Assembly: GCA_945862295.1 (NCBI GenBank)
Contig: CAMAXT010000010.1
Location: forward strand, 1-51,616
Direction of reading: 5' to 3'
DNA length: 51,616 nucleotides
DNA from: Pseudobacteriovorax antillogorgiicola
GTDB taxonomy: Bacteria > Bdellovibrionota_B > Oligoflexia > Oligoflexales > CAIYRB01
The notes beneath the pieces were generated by a model, which made no database searches, was not told where the DNA came from, and was given only the letters and a program-made list of their open reading frames with translations. Position numbers and translations under genes: made by a program. This document shows, piece after piece, positions 42,288 to 51,500 of this stretch (positions within the stretch are counted from its first letter, which is position 1; every line of letters begins with the position of its first letter).

Positions 42288-42410
42288 TTAGTGAGCCTTG
42301 ACTGTTAACTCGTTCGTTACAGCATTGGCACCAGCAAACTGACGCGCCCTTTTGTCAATCGTTGCCTTTTCAGCAGCAGAACGCACCGGACCTCCCGGGA
42401 GGTATGTCGA
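42288..42410 (-). pseudogene. Decayed BON-domain protein gene
   Basis: On the minus strand the frame ending with TAA at 42288 gives GGPVRSAAEKATIDKRARQF followed by AGANAVTNELTVKAH. This is the C-terminal half of a BON domain (consensus GxVxSxxEKxxAxxxAxxxxGVxxVxNxLxV). The reading frame meets TGA at 42411. Upstream, text such as LTLNQPD reappears in the same frame but with further stops up to about 42500. BON proteins are periplasmic, membrane-binding or stress proteins. The 396-base gap after the crotonase operon therefore holds a remnant rather than a working gene. The plus-strand frame across it (42362-42586) is a shadow. Confidence 0.6.
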
Positions 42411-42685
42411 TCAATGCTCGCGGCTATCGCCGTGGCGGAGGAAACTCAGCACTCAATCCGGTTGATTTAGAGTCAACCGAGCGCATTAGTAAGGTAAGAT
42501 TTTCGGGCACTAAGAGAATTCGCCTTTTCGGTTTTGGTTTTGACAATTTCGTCACCGGCATCCCGCGCTGCACCAAAGCATTCTGATATCAAGCCCCTCA
42601 AATAACGACGTAATTTTCTGCTAGGTTAATGCTTACTAATCTTATAAAGAAGCTAAGCGAAACGAACCAAAACGCGGAACATAAC

Positions 42686-43264
42686 ATGGCTAACAAAGAC
42701 GACGAATTCGACAGTTTGGACGATTTTGATGCCGACGACCCATCGGTACCAACAACCGTAAGTCGAGCAGCGAAAAAAAGATCGATGGACGACCTTCTAA
42801 AGCTCGTCCTCTATTTGCTGGAACTAAGTCCAGGTGACTTCGATGCCCTCGGCCTGCCTGACGACTTTCGAGGTTATATCATCGAGGCGCGTAAAGTGAA
42901 GGCGCACGGCGCAAGACGCCGCCAAATCCGTTACGTTGTGCAAAAGCTTGCAAGCGACGATGTCGACATGATTAGAGCAAAGATCGCCGGTATGAAAGAA
43001 CAACGCGACAAGCGCGTAAAGAGCTTTCACATCATCGAGTCTCTTAGGGACCGTGTCCTCGCTGGTGGTGATGCGGAAATACAAGAAGTTATGGAGCGCT
43101 TTCCAAGCGCTGATCGACAGCAGTTGCGTAACCTTCAGCGCGCTGCCCTAAAAGAAAAAGTCCCGGGATCCAATGTTAAGACCAACCGGGCAATGTTTAG
43201 ATTTTTACAGGAACTTTTCTCGGCCGAGGATGCAGAGGAAACAACAGACCCAGAGAACGGTTAA
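42686..43264 (+). CDS. darP: DarP (YjgA) ribosome-associated protein
   Basis: The protein matches the YjgA/DUF615 family. An acidic N-terminus is followed by DLLKLVLYLLELSPGDFDALGLPDDFRGYIIEARKVKAHGARRRQIRYVVQKL and then KSFHIIESLRDRVLAGGDAEI. FPSADRQQLRNLQRAALKEK and ARMFRFLQELF-like text close it, all in the family order. DarP binds late 50S precursors and helps finish assembly at the peptidyl transferase centre. The MANKDD start at 42686 gives 192 aa, close to the E. coli 183. The frame is open to an ATG at 42629 that is also possible. The stop lies inside a terminator stem. Confidence 0.92.
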   Translation: MANKDDEFDSLDDFDADDPSVPTTVSRAAKKRSMDDLLKLVLYLLELSPGDFDALGLPDDFRGYIIEARKVKAHGARRRQIRYVVQKLASDDVDMIRAKIAGMKEQRDKRVKSFHIIESLRDRVLAGGDAEIQEVMERFPSADRQQLRNLQRAALKEKVPGSNVKTNRAMFRFLQELFSAEDAEETTDPENG

Positions 43265-43279
43265 CCGTTCTCTTTTTAT
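43252..43279. terminator. Intrinsic terminator between darP and ychF
   Basis: AGAGAACGG, loop TTAA, CCGTTCTCT, then TTTTTATTT. The 9-bp stem contains the darP stop codon, and the A-run/T-run layout also serves the convergent ychF transcript, which ends at 43280. Confidence 0.9.
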
Positions 43280-44398
43280 TTAGACGTTAAATCTGAATTC
43301 CATGATGTCACCGTCAGCGACAACATACTCTTTTCCTTCAGATCTCAACTGTCCCAGCTCTTTCAATTTGGCCTTTGATTTAGCATTAAGTAAATCAGCC
43401 AAAGAAAATACCTCTGCACGAATAAACCCACGTTCAAAATCCGAATGGATCTTGCCAGCTGCGCGAGGAGCTTTGTCGCCTTTGTTGATCGTCCAAGCTC
43501 TGACTTCTTTTTCACCCGCGGTGAAATAAGTTTGCAGACTTAGAACTTCGTAGCCGGCTCTGATCAACGTATTTAGACCTGGTTCTGTCATCCCGAGAGC
43601 CGAAATCATCTCTTGGCGATCGGCAGGAGCCATGGTGCTGATTTCTTCCTCGAGCTTACCACAAAGCATGATCACTTTCGCGCCTTCTTGCTTTGCGTAA
43701 TTTTTTACAGCGGTCGTGTGCACATTGTCCGACTTGCCGTCTGCCATACCTTCTTCGACGTTACAAACAAAAATCGCTGGTTTGGCAGTGATTAAATGCA
43801 AGTCGCGCCAGGCGTCAGCGACTTCGACCAAATCACCAACATACTCTTCCCAAGCAAACTGACGGGCAGGTTTTAGCGCTTGCAGATGACTATCAAGAGC
43901 TTCGAGCAACTTGATAATGACTGGAATTTCTTTTTTCTGAGTCTTCAAAAGCTTGACGTAGCGATCTTTCGCTTTAATCACAGTCGCATGATCTGAAAAC
44001 ACAAGCTCAGCATTGATCGTCTCAATATCCCGAACTGGGTTAACGGTGCCGTCAACATGGGTAATGTCGCTGTCTTCAAAGCAACGCACAACGTTTACAA
44101 TCGCGTCAGTCGATCTGATGTGACCAAGAAATTGATTACCCAATCCTTCACCTTGAGACGCACCGCGCACTAGGCCAGCGATATCGACGAATTCCATACT
44201 CGCTGGAATAACCTTCTGAGTTTTAACGATGCTAGAAATTTGCTCAAGTCTTGGATCTGGTACATCGACGCGCCCGATGTTTGGATCGATCGTACAGAAC
44301 GGGTAATTCGCAGACGCCGCTCCAGCCGAAGTCAAAGCATTAAAAATAGTGGACTTCCCCACATTCGGCAGCCCAACAATCCCACAGTTAAAACCCAT
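43280..44398 (-). CDS. ychF: Redox-regulated ATPase YchF (OLA1 family)
   Basis: The G1 loop GLPNVGKSTIFNALT is at residues 8-22, switch text DPNIGRVDVPDPRL and G3 FVDIAGLVRGASQGEGLGNQFL follow, and FVCNVEEG is the altered G4 that gives ATP preference. The C-terminus holds a TGS domain, with LQTYFTAGEKEVRAWTINKG and AAGKIHSDFERGFIRAEV. The length of 372 aa is normal (363 in E. coli). YchF binds ribosomes and responds to oxidative stress. It is separated from yajQ upstream by 42 bases, so the two may share a transcript. Confidence 0.97.
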   Translation of the reverse strand: MGFNCGIVGLPNVGKSTIFNALTSAGAASANYPFCTIDPNIGRVDVPDPRLEQISSIVKTQKVIPASMEFVDIAGLVRGASQGEGLGNQFLGHIRSTDAIVNVVRCFEDSDITHVDGTVNPVRDIETINAELVFSDHATVIKAKDRYVKLLKTQKKEIPVIIKLLEALDSHLQALKPARQFAWEEYVGDLVEVADAWRDLHLITAKPAIFVCNVEEGMADGKSDNVHTTAVKNYAKQEGAKVIMLCGKLEEEISTMAPADRQEMISALGMTEPGLNTLIRAGYEVLSLQTYFTAGEKEVRAWTINKGDKAPRAAGKIHSDFERGFIRAEVFSLADLLNAKSKAKLKELGQLRSEGKEYVVADGDIMEFRFNV

Positions 44399-44440
44399 AA
44401 AAAAACGATTCCTGTCTAAAAAAGTTGCCTAATGCCGCTC

Positions 44441-44932
44441 TTAGCTGCGCATGTTGACAAACTGAATTGGTGTTTTCATCTCTTTACCCCTCAGCATCGC
44501 CATCGTTGCCTGCAGGTCATCAATACTCTTCGCTGTGACTCTGACCTGCTCGTCCTGGATCTGCGCCTGAACCTTCAGCTTACTGTCTTTGATCGCTTTG
44601 GTGATCTCTTTGGCATCTTCTTTCTCGATGCCAGACCGCAAAGTGACTTCCTGGCGAATGACGTTACCACTCGCCTGCACTTCTTTCTCGTATTTAAGAA
44701 TGCGCAGATCGACGCCGCGCTTCACTAACTTACCTTCCAAAATCTGGTGAATGGAACGCAGTTTAAAATCATCGTCAGCGACGATCTTTAATTTTTTACC
44801 AACTTTGTCCAATTCAAGGTCAGATTTCCCACCTTTAAAGTCAAAGCGCGTACCAATTTCTTTCTGAGTTTGGTTAACGGCGTTTTCGACTTCCATGAGA
44901 TTTAGTTCATTAACGATGTCAAACGATGGCAT
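44441..44932 (-). CDS. yajQ: YajQ family nucleotide-binding protein
   Basis: The 163-aa product matches YajQ from end to end. MPSFDIVNELNLMEVENAVN starts it, then TRFDFKGGKSDLELD and LEGKLVKRGVDLRIL. GNVIRQEVTLRSGIEKEDAK, then VQAQIQDEQVRVTAKSIDDL and a final IQFVNMRS close it. The fold is two ferredoxin-like domains that bind c-di-GMP in some species and act as a transcriptional co-regulator; in others RNA binding is reported. It has AAGGAGG before the ATG. It lies upstream of ychF on the same strand. Confidence 0.95.
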   Translation of the reverse strand: MPSFDIVNELNLMEVENAVNQTQKEIGTRFDFKGGKSDLELDKVGKKLKIVADDDFKLRSIHQILEGKLVKRGVDLRILKYEKEVQASGNVIRQEVTLRSGIEKEDAKEITKAIKDSKLKVQAQIQDEQVRVTAKSIDDLQATMAMLRGKEMKTPIQFVNMRS

Positions 44933-45168
44933 CCGGGGCCTCCTTACTGGTATTCATTCCCGAATTTGTGTATGTTATCTAATGGATGCAATTCTTTTAG
45001 CTCTTTCGACTGTTCCGCTGATCGGACCAGAAGAAGCCGCAACTTGAGTCCCCAAGGTCTCTGTTTGCTGGCGATGACATTGGCTTTGTATCCGGGTTTT
45101 TGAAAAAAATCCATAGACTATAACTACCCGGAGCATCTCCGGAAAGTAAGGATTCCCACGGCGGACCT

Positions 45169-46275
45169 ATGAAACAACTGCTCGCTTCACTGTTTTTAAT
45201 GTCCCTTGCAGCGGGTGCGGCCATGAATACCGAGACCGCCTGGGCTAAAAAAAGTGGGTTATCCCCTGCCAAAATCAAGCAGTATAAGAAAACCAGCGCC
45301 AACTTCGACTCATGCCGAAAGCAGGCGATTACCCAGCTGAAAGCCGGGTCCATTAGCCAAAAGAAATTCGAGATATCTCTCAGGCAGTGCAAAGAAAACT
45401 TTCCCGGTGCTGACCTCTATATCGCTTGCAAAAAGACCGCGATCAAAACCGCCAAATCGAAAAACATCGCCCCTGACAAAGCTGTGAAGCAATGTAAACG
45501 CTACATGGTTGCCGCATCTTTTGATCCGGAAGATCCGCTTCCGATCTTTGTCGACGACGGCAAAATATTTTTCTCAGGTGTCGGATTAAACCATCAAAGC
45601 ACACCACTAAACGCCGTCAGTCCTCCTAACTTTGACTGCACCCGTCTTGCCACTCTAGCGCGCAATCCAGATCAAGCCCAGTATCTTCTTTTTGGCAATC
45701 ATCCATCGAAATTCGCAGGATTAAACGACATCGCAAGTTCTGATCTGGTCAAAAAGTTAAATATTAAAAAGCCTTCAAAAGAAGGCGTTTTAGTGCCGGA
45801 TCTTGGGAAAGTGATCGGCAATCCAAAAGACAAAAGCTCGGTACTCTTTTTCCCGTCTGCAACATGCGATTTTGAAAGTGAACTCGGAGAGATTTTTGCT
45901 GGTATCAGTACCTATCATCTCATTGACTCTGCTGGATCGACAGTCACTCCGTATTTTGGCATAGCCTACTACCGCCAAGGTCAAACTAAAATCACCACCG
46001 AAAAAGCGATCCAAGGCTTAGTAAAAGAACTTGGCGGCACCTTTAAAACATTTGCCAAAGGCAATAACGTCACCTTCGTTGCCGCGGACAATTTCAGCGA
46101 AACAGATGATGAAGAAGATCCAAAGAATCTATGTGATCAACCAAGAGTCCACCGCTTTGTAGCTGTCGTCCAAGGTCGAAAAGACGATCCTAACAAACCG
46201 GAATACTTCATCATCGCAAACATTAAAAACCTCTGCGATTTCGGTGACCGCATCACTAAACGCCTCACTAAATAA
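45169..46275 (+). CDS. Secreted hypothetical protein, 368 aa
   Basis: I do not recognise the family. A signal peptide is clear: a basic start, hydrophobic core about residues 4-19, and a likely cleavage after AWA at about 26. The mature N-terminus is basic and helical and has a repeated Cys pattern (FDSCRKQA, LRQCKENF, YIACKKTA, VKQCKRYM) at about 13-25-residue spacing, which may be two disulfide-linked helical hairpins. The rest is a globular domain with further Cys in FDCTR, SATCDF, NLCDQ and NLCDFGD. It is a candidate periplasmic or T2SS-exported protein. It has a small upstream hairpin (CCGGAG/CTCCGG) near the ribosome site. It stands alone. Confidence 0.75.
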   Translation: MKQLLASLFLMSLAAGAAMNTETAWAKKSGLSPAKIKQYKKTSANFDSCRKQAITQLKAGSISQKKFEISLRQCKENFPGADLYIACKKTAIKTAKSKNIAPDKAVKQCKRYMVAASFDPEDPLPIFVDDGKIFFSGVGLNHQSTPLNAVSPPNFDCTRLATLARNPDQAQYLLFGNHPSKFAGLNDIASSDLVKKLNIKKPSKEGVLVPDLGKVIGNPKDKSSVLFFPSATCDFESELGEIFAGISTYHLIDSAGSTVTPYFGIAYYRQGQTKITTEKAIQGLVKELGGTFKTFAKGNNVTFVAADNFSETDDEEDPKNLCDQPRVHRFVAVVQGRKDDPNKPEYFIIANIKNLCDFGDRITKRLTK

Positions 46276-46429
46276 GACTTCAGGTCGGACCCGAGGTCTT
46301 CACCTCATCATTGTAAGGTCTCAATTGATATGATTTTTCTCCTGTCTGCTTGCGGCCTATGGCCCGACTTGGATATACCAAGTCAGAGTTAGTCTTACAG
46401 GTTAAAAATCATTCAATGGAACTCCCGGC

Positions 46430-48277
46430 ATGAGCGGATCGCTCGACGACGTCAAACAACGCATCCTAACCCGAGTGCCCTTAGCGGATCTTGTCGGTGA
46501 AACCGTCCAGCTCGACCGCGGTACAACTCCCAAGGGTTGTTGCCCATTTCATGCAGAAAAATCTGGCAGCTTTTACGTCTATCCAAATCGCTACTATTGC
46601 TACGGCTGCAAAGCCGGTGGCGACGCTATTGAATTCGTCAGAAAAACTCAAGGTCTAGGCTTTGTTGAAGCACTTAGATTCCTAGCTGGCCGGTACAATA
46701 TTGAAGCCACTGAACTCGATGAAGCCGACCGTCAGTTCGGCAGACAAAAAGAAGAAGCCTCTCTTTTCGAAATGCTAGCTGTCGCCCAAGATTATTTTTC
46801 AGAGCTGCTATGGACGCCGGCTGGAGAAGAAACGAGAGCTTACCTTACAGGTCGCGGCTATTCCGCAGATTCGATTAAAGACTACGGCTTTGGTCTGACG
46901 CCAGAGGAATCGTTTGGTCTCGTGCGTTTTCTTCGTTCAAAAAACTTCCGTGAAGCCGACATGATCGAGGCGTCTTTAGCGACCAAATCAACGCGCGATA
47001 ACAGAACCTTTGATTTCTTTCGTAGCCGTATCACTATTCCGATTCGTGACGGACAAGGTCGCATTATTGCTTTTGGGGGCCGAACCACCGATAACAATCC
47101 TGCAAAATACCTCAATAGTCGGGACTCTGTTCTGTTTGATAAATCAAACACCCTCTACGGATTTGATCGTGCAAGAAAAGTTATGCGCCAAAGAGGCCGC
47201 GCTATACTTGTTGAAGGCTACATGGACACGCTGCAGCTTTGGCAAAGCGGATTTCCAGAAACAGTTGCTTGCTTGGGCACGTCCTTCACCGAATATCATT
47301 TGAAACAATTAAAACATGCGACCTCTAAGGTAGTTCTCCTGCTCGATGGTGATGAAGCCGGACAACGAGCTACACTTGCTGCAGTGAATGTTGCCTTGAG
47401 CGCACCCGATGTGCATGTTGTTGCGGCGAAGCTGCCGCACAAAGAAGACCCAGACAGTTTTGTCCGCAAGAACGGTGTTGATGCCCTGGAAGACCTGTGC
47501 AGCAAAGCAGAAGACCTGCTCGATTTCGCAATCAGAGAAAAGCTAACACAGACGCACGGGCTCGCTATTCCTGAGCTCGTGTCGAAAGAGTTTATTCCGT
47601 GGCTTTCAAAAGTTCCTGACCGCATGCAGCGCAGCTACTTAATGGGCCGCATTGCCACCCTCGCTGGCATTCCGAGTTCTGACATTGAGCTTTCGTTAAA
47701 CCAACTCATGCGCGGCGCAGTTGCCGGAAAGCCCATTGCTGGCAGCATGCAAACGAGTGAAAACAAAATCCCAGTGCAAAAAGCAGCATCACCAGACCGT
47801 TACCGGAAACTGAAATCACTGACTGGCCCCATCTACGAAATATTTGGCCTCGTTATGCATGCAAACCCTGGCGAGATCGACACTGAGACTGTTTCTGGGT
47901 TTGCGAGCAGCCACCTCCAGATCGAACCAGAGTATCTGGAGTTCCTGCGCGAAATGTTAGCAACATTAGCTGGCGGCAACGCCCCAGCTGAACGCACCAT
48001 TGGTCAGTTTAGGAGCACGGTGCACCCTGACCTCGTGCGCCTCTACGACCAGCTGATCCTAGCTAAGAAGGCTTTCGCAGTTGCCGGCCGAGCGGCCAGT
48101 ATCATAAAACTGTTCCGCCATTTCGAAGAGCACCGAATCAGGACCTCTATCCATACCTTAAAGACCGAGCTCTCGCGCTTGACTACGAGCGGGGCTGACG
48201 AGCAGGATATACGGCAAATAATGAAAAATATTATGGATTTAAACCGCCAGCTATCGTCTCCCGGAGGGAGCGCCTAG
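46430..48277 (+). CDS. dnaG: DNA primase DnaG
   Basis: The N-terminal zinc finger has Cys38, His41, Cys57 and Cys60 (CCPFHAEKSGSF, then YYCYGCKAGG). The core follows with YFSELLWTP, LTGRGYSADSI and IPIRDGQGRIIAFGGR. The TOPRIM catalytic motif is LVEGYMD with LLLDGDEAGQRA. The last 170 residues form the helical DnaB-interacting region. The length of 615 aa is normal. It synthesises RNA primers at the fork. It stands upstream of rpoD, as in the macromolecular synthesis operon of many bacteria, but rpsU is not adjacent. A gap of 154 bases precedes it, with the small palindrome ACTTGG-ATATA-CCAAGT. Confidence 0.97.
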   Translation: MSGSLDDVKQRILTRVPLADLVGETVQLDRGTTPKGCCPFHAEKSGSFYVYPNRYYCYGCKAGGDAIEFVRKTQGLGFVEALRFLAGRYNIEATELDEADRQFGRQKEEASLFEMLAVAQDYFSELLWTPAGEETRAYLTGRGYSADSIKDYGFGLTPEESFGLVRFLRSKNFREADMIEASLATKSTRDNRTFDFFRSRITIPIRDGQGRIIAFGGRTTDNNPAKYLNSRDSVLFDKSNTLYGFDRARKVMRQRGRAILVEGYMDTLQLWQSGFPETVACLGTSFTEYHLKQLKHATSKVVLLLDGDEAGQRATLAAVNVALSAPDVHVVAAKLPHKEDPDSFVRKNGVDALEDLCSKAEDLLDFAIREKLTQTHGLAIPELVSKEFIPWLSKVPDRMQRSYLMGRIATLAGIPSSDIELSLNQLMRGAVAGKPIAGSMQTSENKIPVQKAASPDRYRKLKSLTGPIYEIFGLVMHANPGEIDTETVSGFASSHLQIEPEYLEFLREMLATLAGGNAPAERTIGQFRSTVHPDLVRLYDQLILAKKAFAVAGRAASIIKLFRHFEEHRIRTSIHTLKTELSRLTTSGADEQDIRQIMKNIMDLNRQLSSPGGSA

Positions 48278-48638
48278 AGCCAGTTTAAAATTTGGTTGAT
48301 ATGGCAAAAATCGCACCAAAACCGCTCAGGGCAAGCCTTCCAGTAAAAGATAATGGCCTTGCATAACCTTAATGAATTTATTATTTTTTCCCAACTATGG
48401 TAGATACCGCCAGTTCTACTTCCCTTGCCAAGAGAAGGTGCTGCTGGCTGACAGAGACGAGTCTCTAGCTCCAAACTCTGAAAGTACTCGTTGGATGAAT
48501 TCTAAGACTCAAGCCCTTTCTGAAAAAGAGTCCTGAAGTACTTTTATTTAACAAAGTCATGGCGGTTCGATGCTTCGATTAAATTGATCGTTGCTTTGAC
48601 CTCCGAACTTCATCACTTCGGCGGGGTAAGCGAAGAGA
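48278..48638. other. Intergenic gap between dnaG and rpoD
   Basis: The gap of 361 bases contains AT-rich stretches near 48360-48390 that could hold an rpoD promoter (TTGCAT near 48359) and a short palindrome AGAGACGAGTCTCT near 48450. I see no convincing coding frame. Short frames on both strands lack ribosome sites and family resemblance. Confidence 0.4.
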
Positions 48639-50921
48639 ATGGCAAAAAAAGCTTTGAAGAAGAAAACGAACAATTCCCGAAAAGCCTCCAAACCAGCGGC
48701 CAAAAAAAAGTCCTCCGTGAAGAAAACTGCGCCAAGCCGCGGTGTTAAGATAGGTAAAAAGAAAACCAAGAAAAGGGCTTTGTCGCTAACTATGGCAGCA
48801 ACACGTAAAGTCATTAAACCAGTGAAACCCGCAGCTAAAATTGCACCGAAAAAACCTGATCCGAAGGTGGTTGCAAAAAAGTCAGCACCGATAAAAGCGG
48901 CTACCAATTCAAAGCCAGCTCCTAAGTCGGTAAAAGAAGCGCCGAAAAGGATCCTAGTCAAACCCGCTGCAAAAGCACCGGTTGTCGAACTTAAGAAAAA
49001 AGAAGCAGAGAAGGGAAAAGAAAAAGCTAAGGTCGACCTTAAAGCTAAAAAACCAAAAAAGAATTTCGAAGACTATGACGACGATGTTGTAGCCGTAGAT
49101 ACCAAAAACTCTGGTAAACCAACTGCAAAAGGCGCGCTAGCCAACGTCAATGGTATCGACAAAGTTCTACAAAGCTTAGCTAAAGCCGCCGACACCGGTA
49201 AAAGCGAACTCACGTTTGCTGAAATCGAAAAAGCACTCGCTAAAGCCAAAATCAAGCTAAAGCCTGACCTTATTGACGACGTTATTACAGCTCTTTCTGA
49301 TGCCGGCATCGACATCAATGACAGTGCTTCTTCGGGCGGTACCAAAAAACTAGGCGAAGAAGGCGATGACATCATCCTCGAAGTCGAAGCTGACGCCGAT
49401 GAACCAGCTGAAGAGGCTGAAGAAAGCGACGCTGAAGAAAAAGTCGAAGCCAAAGAAGTCGTCAGCGACACCTCACTTGGAAAAAGCAACGATCCAGTGC
49501 GTATTTACCTGCGCAAGATGGGTAGCGTAGCTCTCCTATCGCGAGAAGGCGAAGTTGAGATCGCAAAGAAAATTGAAAACGAAGAAAACCGTATGCTTGA
49601 GCGCCTTTTCAAGGTGCAAATGGGTATGGACACAATCATCAACGCGGGTCGTTCATTCGCGGCTGACGAAATGCGCATGAAAGGTTTCATCAAAGGCTTT
49701 GACGATGATGAAGCATCTAAAGATGAGCATGTGCATTCAGAGAAGATGAAAAAGGCAACGAAGAAGGCACTTGCTCTTGTTGATACCTTCGACCTGCTCA
49801 ACAAGAAGAAGAGCACAGCGAAAAAGCATCTCGAGGAAGTCGAGAAAGCTCGCACAATTGTTTACGAAGCCTTCAGAGACCTCAACATCAACCGCAAACT
49901 GATGACCTACGCGATTGCGACCATGGCAGAATACGCCAACGCTATCCGCGAAGCCGATCAGGACTTGATCTATTACAGTAAGCGTCTAGGCACTGACCGT
50001 TCGACTCTTCTTGAGCACGTTCGCAAGAACCCAGATAAACCGTACGGTTCTGCATCTGAACGTGAATGGATGCGTGTTGTTCGTAACTGTTCAGCAGCTG
50101 ATGACACAATTCAACGCACAGTCAATGAGTCTGGCCTAACGTATGAGGACATCACCACTACCTACGCCGACCTCGCAGAAATCCAACGCCGTGCAGAAAA
50201 CGCCAAACGCGAACTCGTCGAAGCCAACCTTCGTCTAGTTGTGTCTATTGCCAAAAAATACACCAACCGCGGTCTCCAGTTCTTGGATTTGATTCAAGAA
50301 GGAAACATTGGTCTAATGAAGGCCGTAGAAAAATTTGAATACCGCCGCGGTTACAAATTCTCAACCTACGCAACCTGGTGGATCCGGCAGGCAATTACCC
50401 GCGCTATTGCCGACCAAGCCCGTACGATCCGTATTCCTGTGCATATGATTGAAACCATCAATAAGCTCATCCGTACCAGCCGCTACCTCATTCAAGAGAT
50501 GGGTAGAGAGCCGACACCAGAAGAAATCGCTGGTCGTATGGAAATGAGCGTCGATAAAGTTCGTAAAGTTCTAAAAATCGCCGTCGAGCCAATTTCACTA
50601 GAAACGCCGATCGGTGAAGAGGAAGACAACCATATTGGTGATTTCCTCGAAGACAAATCGCAAGGGACACCCTCTGAATCCGTAATGAATGGTTCACTGT
50701 CCGAACAAACGGTCAAAGCCCTAGCGACTTTGACTCCAAGAGAAGAAAAAGTTCTTCGCATGCGTTTCGGAATCGGCGAAAAGAGCGACCACACCCTCGA
50801 GGAAGTCGGACAAAACTTCGACGTCACCCGCGAGCGTATCCGTCAGATCGAAGCTAAAGCCCTCCGCAAGCTACGTCATCCATCACGCAGCAAAAAGTTG
50901 CGCGCTTTTATCGAATCCTGA
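48639..50921 (+). CDS. rpoD: Primary sigma factor RpoD with a histone-like N-terminal extension
   Basis: Residues 1-141 are extremely Lys/Ala/Pro-rich (for example [15 protein letters not shown] and [15 protein letters not shown]), resembling bacterial histone H1-like tails. A sigma region 1.1-like helical domain lies at about 170-225 and an acidic linker at 235-275. Region 1.2 begins [22 protein letters not shown] at 284. Region 2 has [55 protein letters not shown]. Region 3 and region 4 ([16 protein letters not shown], then [24 protein letters not shown]) complete it. It is 760 aa against about 613 in E. coli. It is the housekeeping sigma factor. A tRNA gene and a hairpin follow. The Shine-Dalgarno is weak, and an internal ATG at codon 52 is possible. 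Confidence 0.97.
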   Translation: MAKKALKKKTNNSRKASKPAAKKKSSVKKTAPSRGVKIGKKKTKKRALSLTMAATRKVIKPVKPAAKIAPKKPDPKVVAKKSAPIKAATNSKPAPKSVKEAPKRILVKPAAKAPVVELKKKEAEKGKEKAKVDLKAKKPKKNFEDYDDDVVAVDTKNSGKPTAKGALANVNGIDKVLQSLAKAADTGKSELTFAEIEKALAKAKIKLKPDLIDDVITALSDAGIDINDSASSGGTKKLGEEGDDIILEVEADADEPAEEAEESDAEEKVEAKEVVSDTSLGKSNDPVRIYLRKMGSVALLSREGEVEIAKKIENEENRMLERLFKVQMGMDTIINAGRSFAADEMRMKGFIKGFDDDEASKDEHVHSEKMKKATKKALALVDTFDLLNKKKSTAKKHLEEVEKARTIVYEAFRDLNINRKLMTYAIATMAEYANAIREADQDLIYYSKRLGTDRSTLLEHVRKNPDKPYGSASEREWMRVVRNCSAADDTIQRTVNESGLTYEDITTTYADLAEIQRRAENAKRELVEANLRLVVSIAKKYTNRGLQFLDLIQEGNIGLMKAVEKFEYRRGYKFSTYATWWIRQAITRAIADQARTIRIPVHMIETINKLIRTSRYLIQEMGREPTPEEIAGRMEMSVDKVRKVLKIAVEPISLETPIGEEEDNHIGDFLEDKSQGTPSESVMNGSLSEQTVKALATLTPREEKVLRMRFGIGEKSDHTLEEVGQNFDVTRERIRQIEAKALRKLRHPSRSKKLRAFIES

Positions 50922-50935
50922 GACCTTTTATTCTT

Positions 50936-50965
50936 GGCAATGATACCGAACTTGGTATCATTGCC
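50936..50965. terminator. Perfect hairpin between rpoD and the tRNA gene
   Basis: GGCAATGATACC, a six-base loop, then its exact complement. The 12-bp stem follows the rpoD stop by 14 bases. No clean T-tract follows, so it may be a weak terminator or a processing or stability stem. Confidence 0.7.
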
Positions 50966-50982
50966 GCCTCTCTGCACTAAGA

Positions 50983-51058
50983 GGGCCTATAGCTCAATGG
51001 TTAGAGCAGTCGGCTCATAACCGATTGGTTGGGGGTTCAAGTCCCTCTAGGCCCACCA
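50983..51058 (+). tRNA. tRNA with CAT anticodon, probably tRNA-Ile2
   Basis: A full cloverleaf is seen: acceptor GGGCCTA/TAGGCCC, D-arm with AGCTCAATGGTTAGAGC, anticodon stem GTCGG/CCGAT around CTCATAA, and T-arm GGGGG-TTCAAGT-CCCTC. The encoded CCA is at 51056-51058. CAT could be Met or lysidine-modified Ile. The D-loop, the TTGGT variable loop and the TTCAAGTCC T-loop fit tRNA-Ile2 (ileX type) better than elongator Met, and it is not an initiator because the C1:A72 mismatch is absent. Confidence 0.9.
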
Positions 51059-51141
51059 GCCTTCGCCAAGGCTACGGCTGGCTCCGCCAGGAGACAGATG
51101 TAGCTTTGGCGAAGGCTGTCCGCCGTAGCCTTGGCGAAGGC
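51059..51141. repeat. Palindromic repeat element starting at the tRNA CCA end
   Basis: A 20-bp arm (51059-51078, beginning GCCTTCGCCAAGGCTACGG) is exactly complementary to 51122-51141. A third partial copy (TAGCTTTGGCGAAGGC, near 51101-51116) lies in the loop. The stem would be very stable. The CTTCGCCAAGGCTACGG text resembles interspersed palindromes seen in many unrelated genomes. It begins immediately after the tRNA gene. Confidence 0.75.
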
Positions 51142-51302
51142 GGACCGATGCATCGAAGCACCTCTGAATCCCTAAAAATAGACGTTCTGCTCTATTTTTC
51201 CCCTCTCCTTCATCCAACAATCCATAACTTCCCATGCGATCTGACGGTTGATGACTAGCGATGTCAGTTCTACGAGCATGAACTTCTCGCTATAGTTTCA
51301 AA

Positions 51303-51500
51303 ATGCACGACAACACAGAAAATAAACCACAAATCGTTTACATCTTGCAGAGCCAAACATCGCCGCGACAGTACTATGTTGGCCTAACACGCAACATCAG
51401 AGCGCGACTCGCAGCACACAATGCAGGAAAATCAACGCATACATCAAAATATCGACCGTGGACGATTGTAAGCGCAGGTATCCCACCATCTTCCGCATAA
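51303..51500 (+). pseudogene. GIY-YIG nuclease gene, truncated by an insertion
   Basis: The 65-aa product begins with PQIVYILQSQ, continues YYVGLTRNIRARLAAHNAGKS and HTSKYRPWTIV, the N-terminal half of the UvrC/YhbQ-like GIY-YIG nuclease family. The expected continuation (a YFEEF-type strand and a C-terminal helix with REKEIK) is missing. After codon 55 the frame runs into unrelated sequence and stops. The break coincides with GTAAGCG at 51468, where an IS66-like element seems to begin. The active-site Tyr and Arg are still present but the domain is incomplete. Confidence 0.75.

Noticed and set aside
42362-42586. Plus-strand 74-aa frame in the crotonase-darP gap
   Set aside because: The opposite strand carries a recognisable BON remnant, and the GGAGG here lies too close to the ATG to act as a ribosome site.
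44982-45047. Short frame MDAILLALSTVPLIGPEEAAT upstream of the secreted protein
   Set aside because: It has 21 codons, no Shine-Dalgarno and no conserved context. A leader peptide cannot be excluded but is not supported.
48274-48474. Minus-strand 66-aa frame between dnaG and rpoD
   Set aside because: No ribosome site, unusual composition with many Cys/Trp, no family resemblance.
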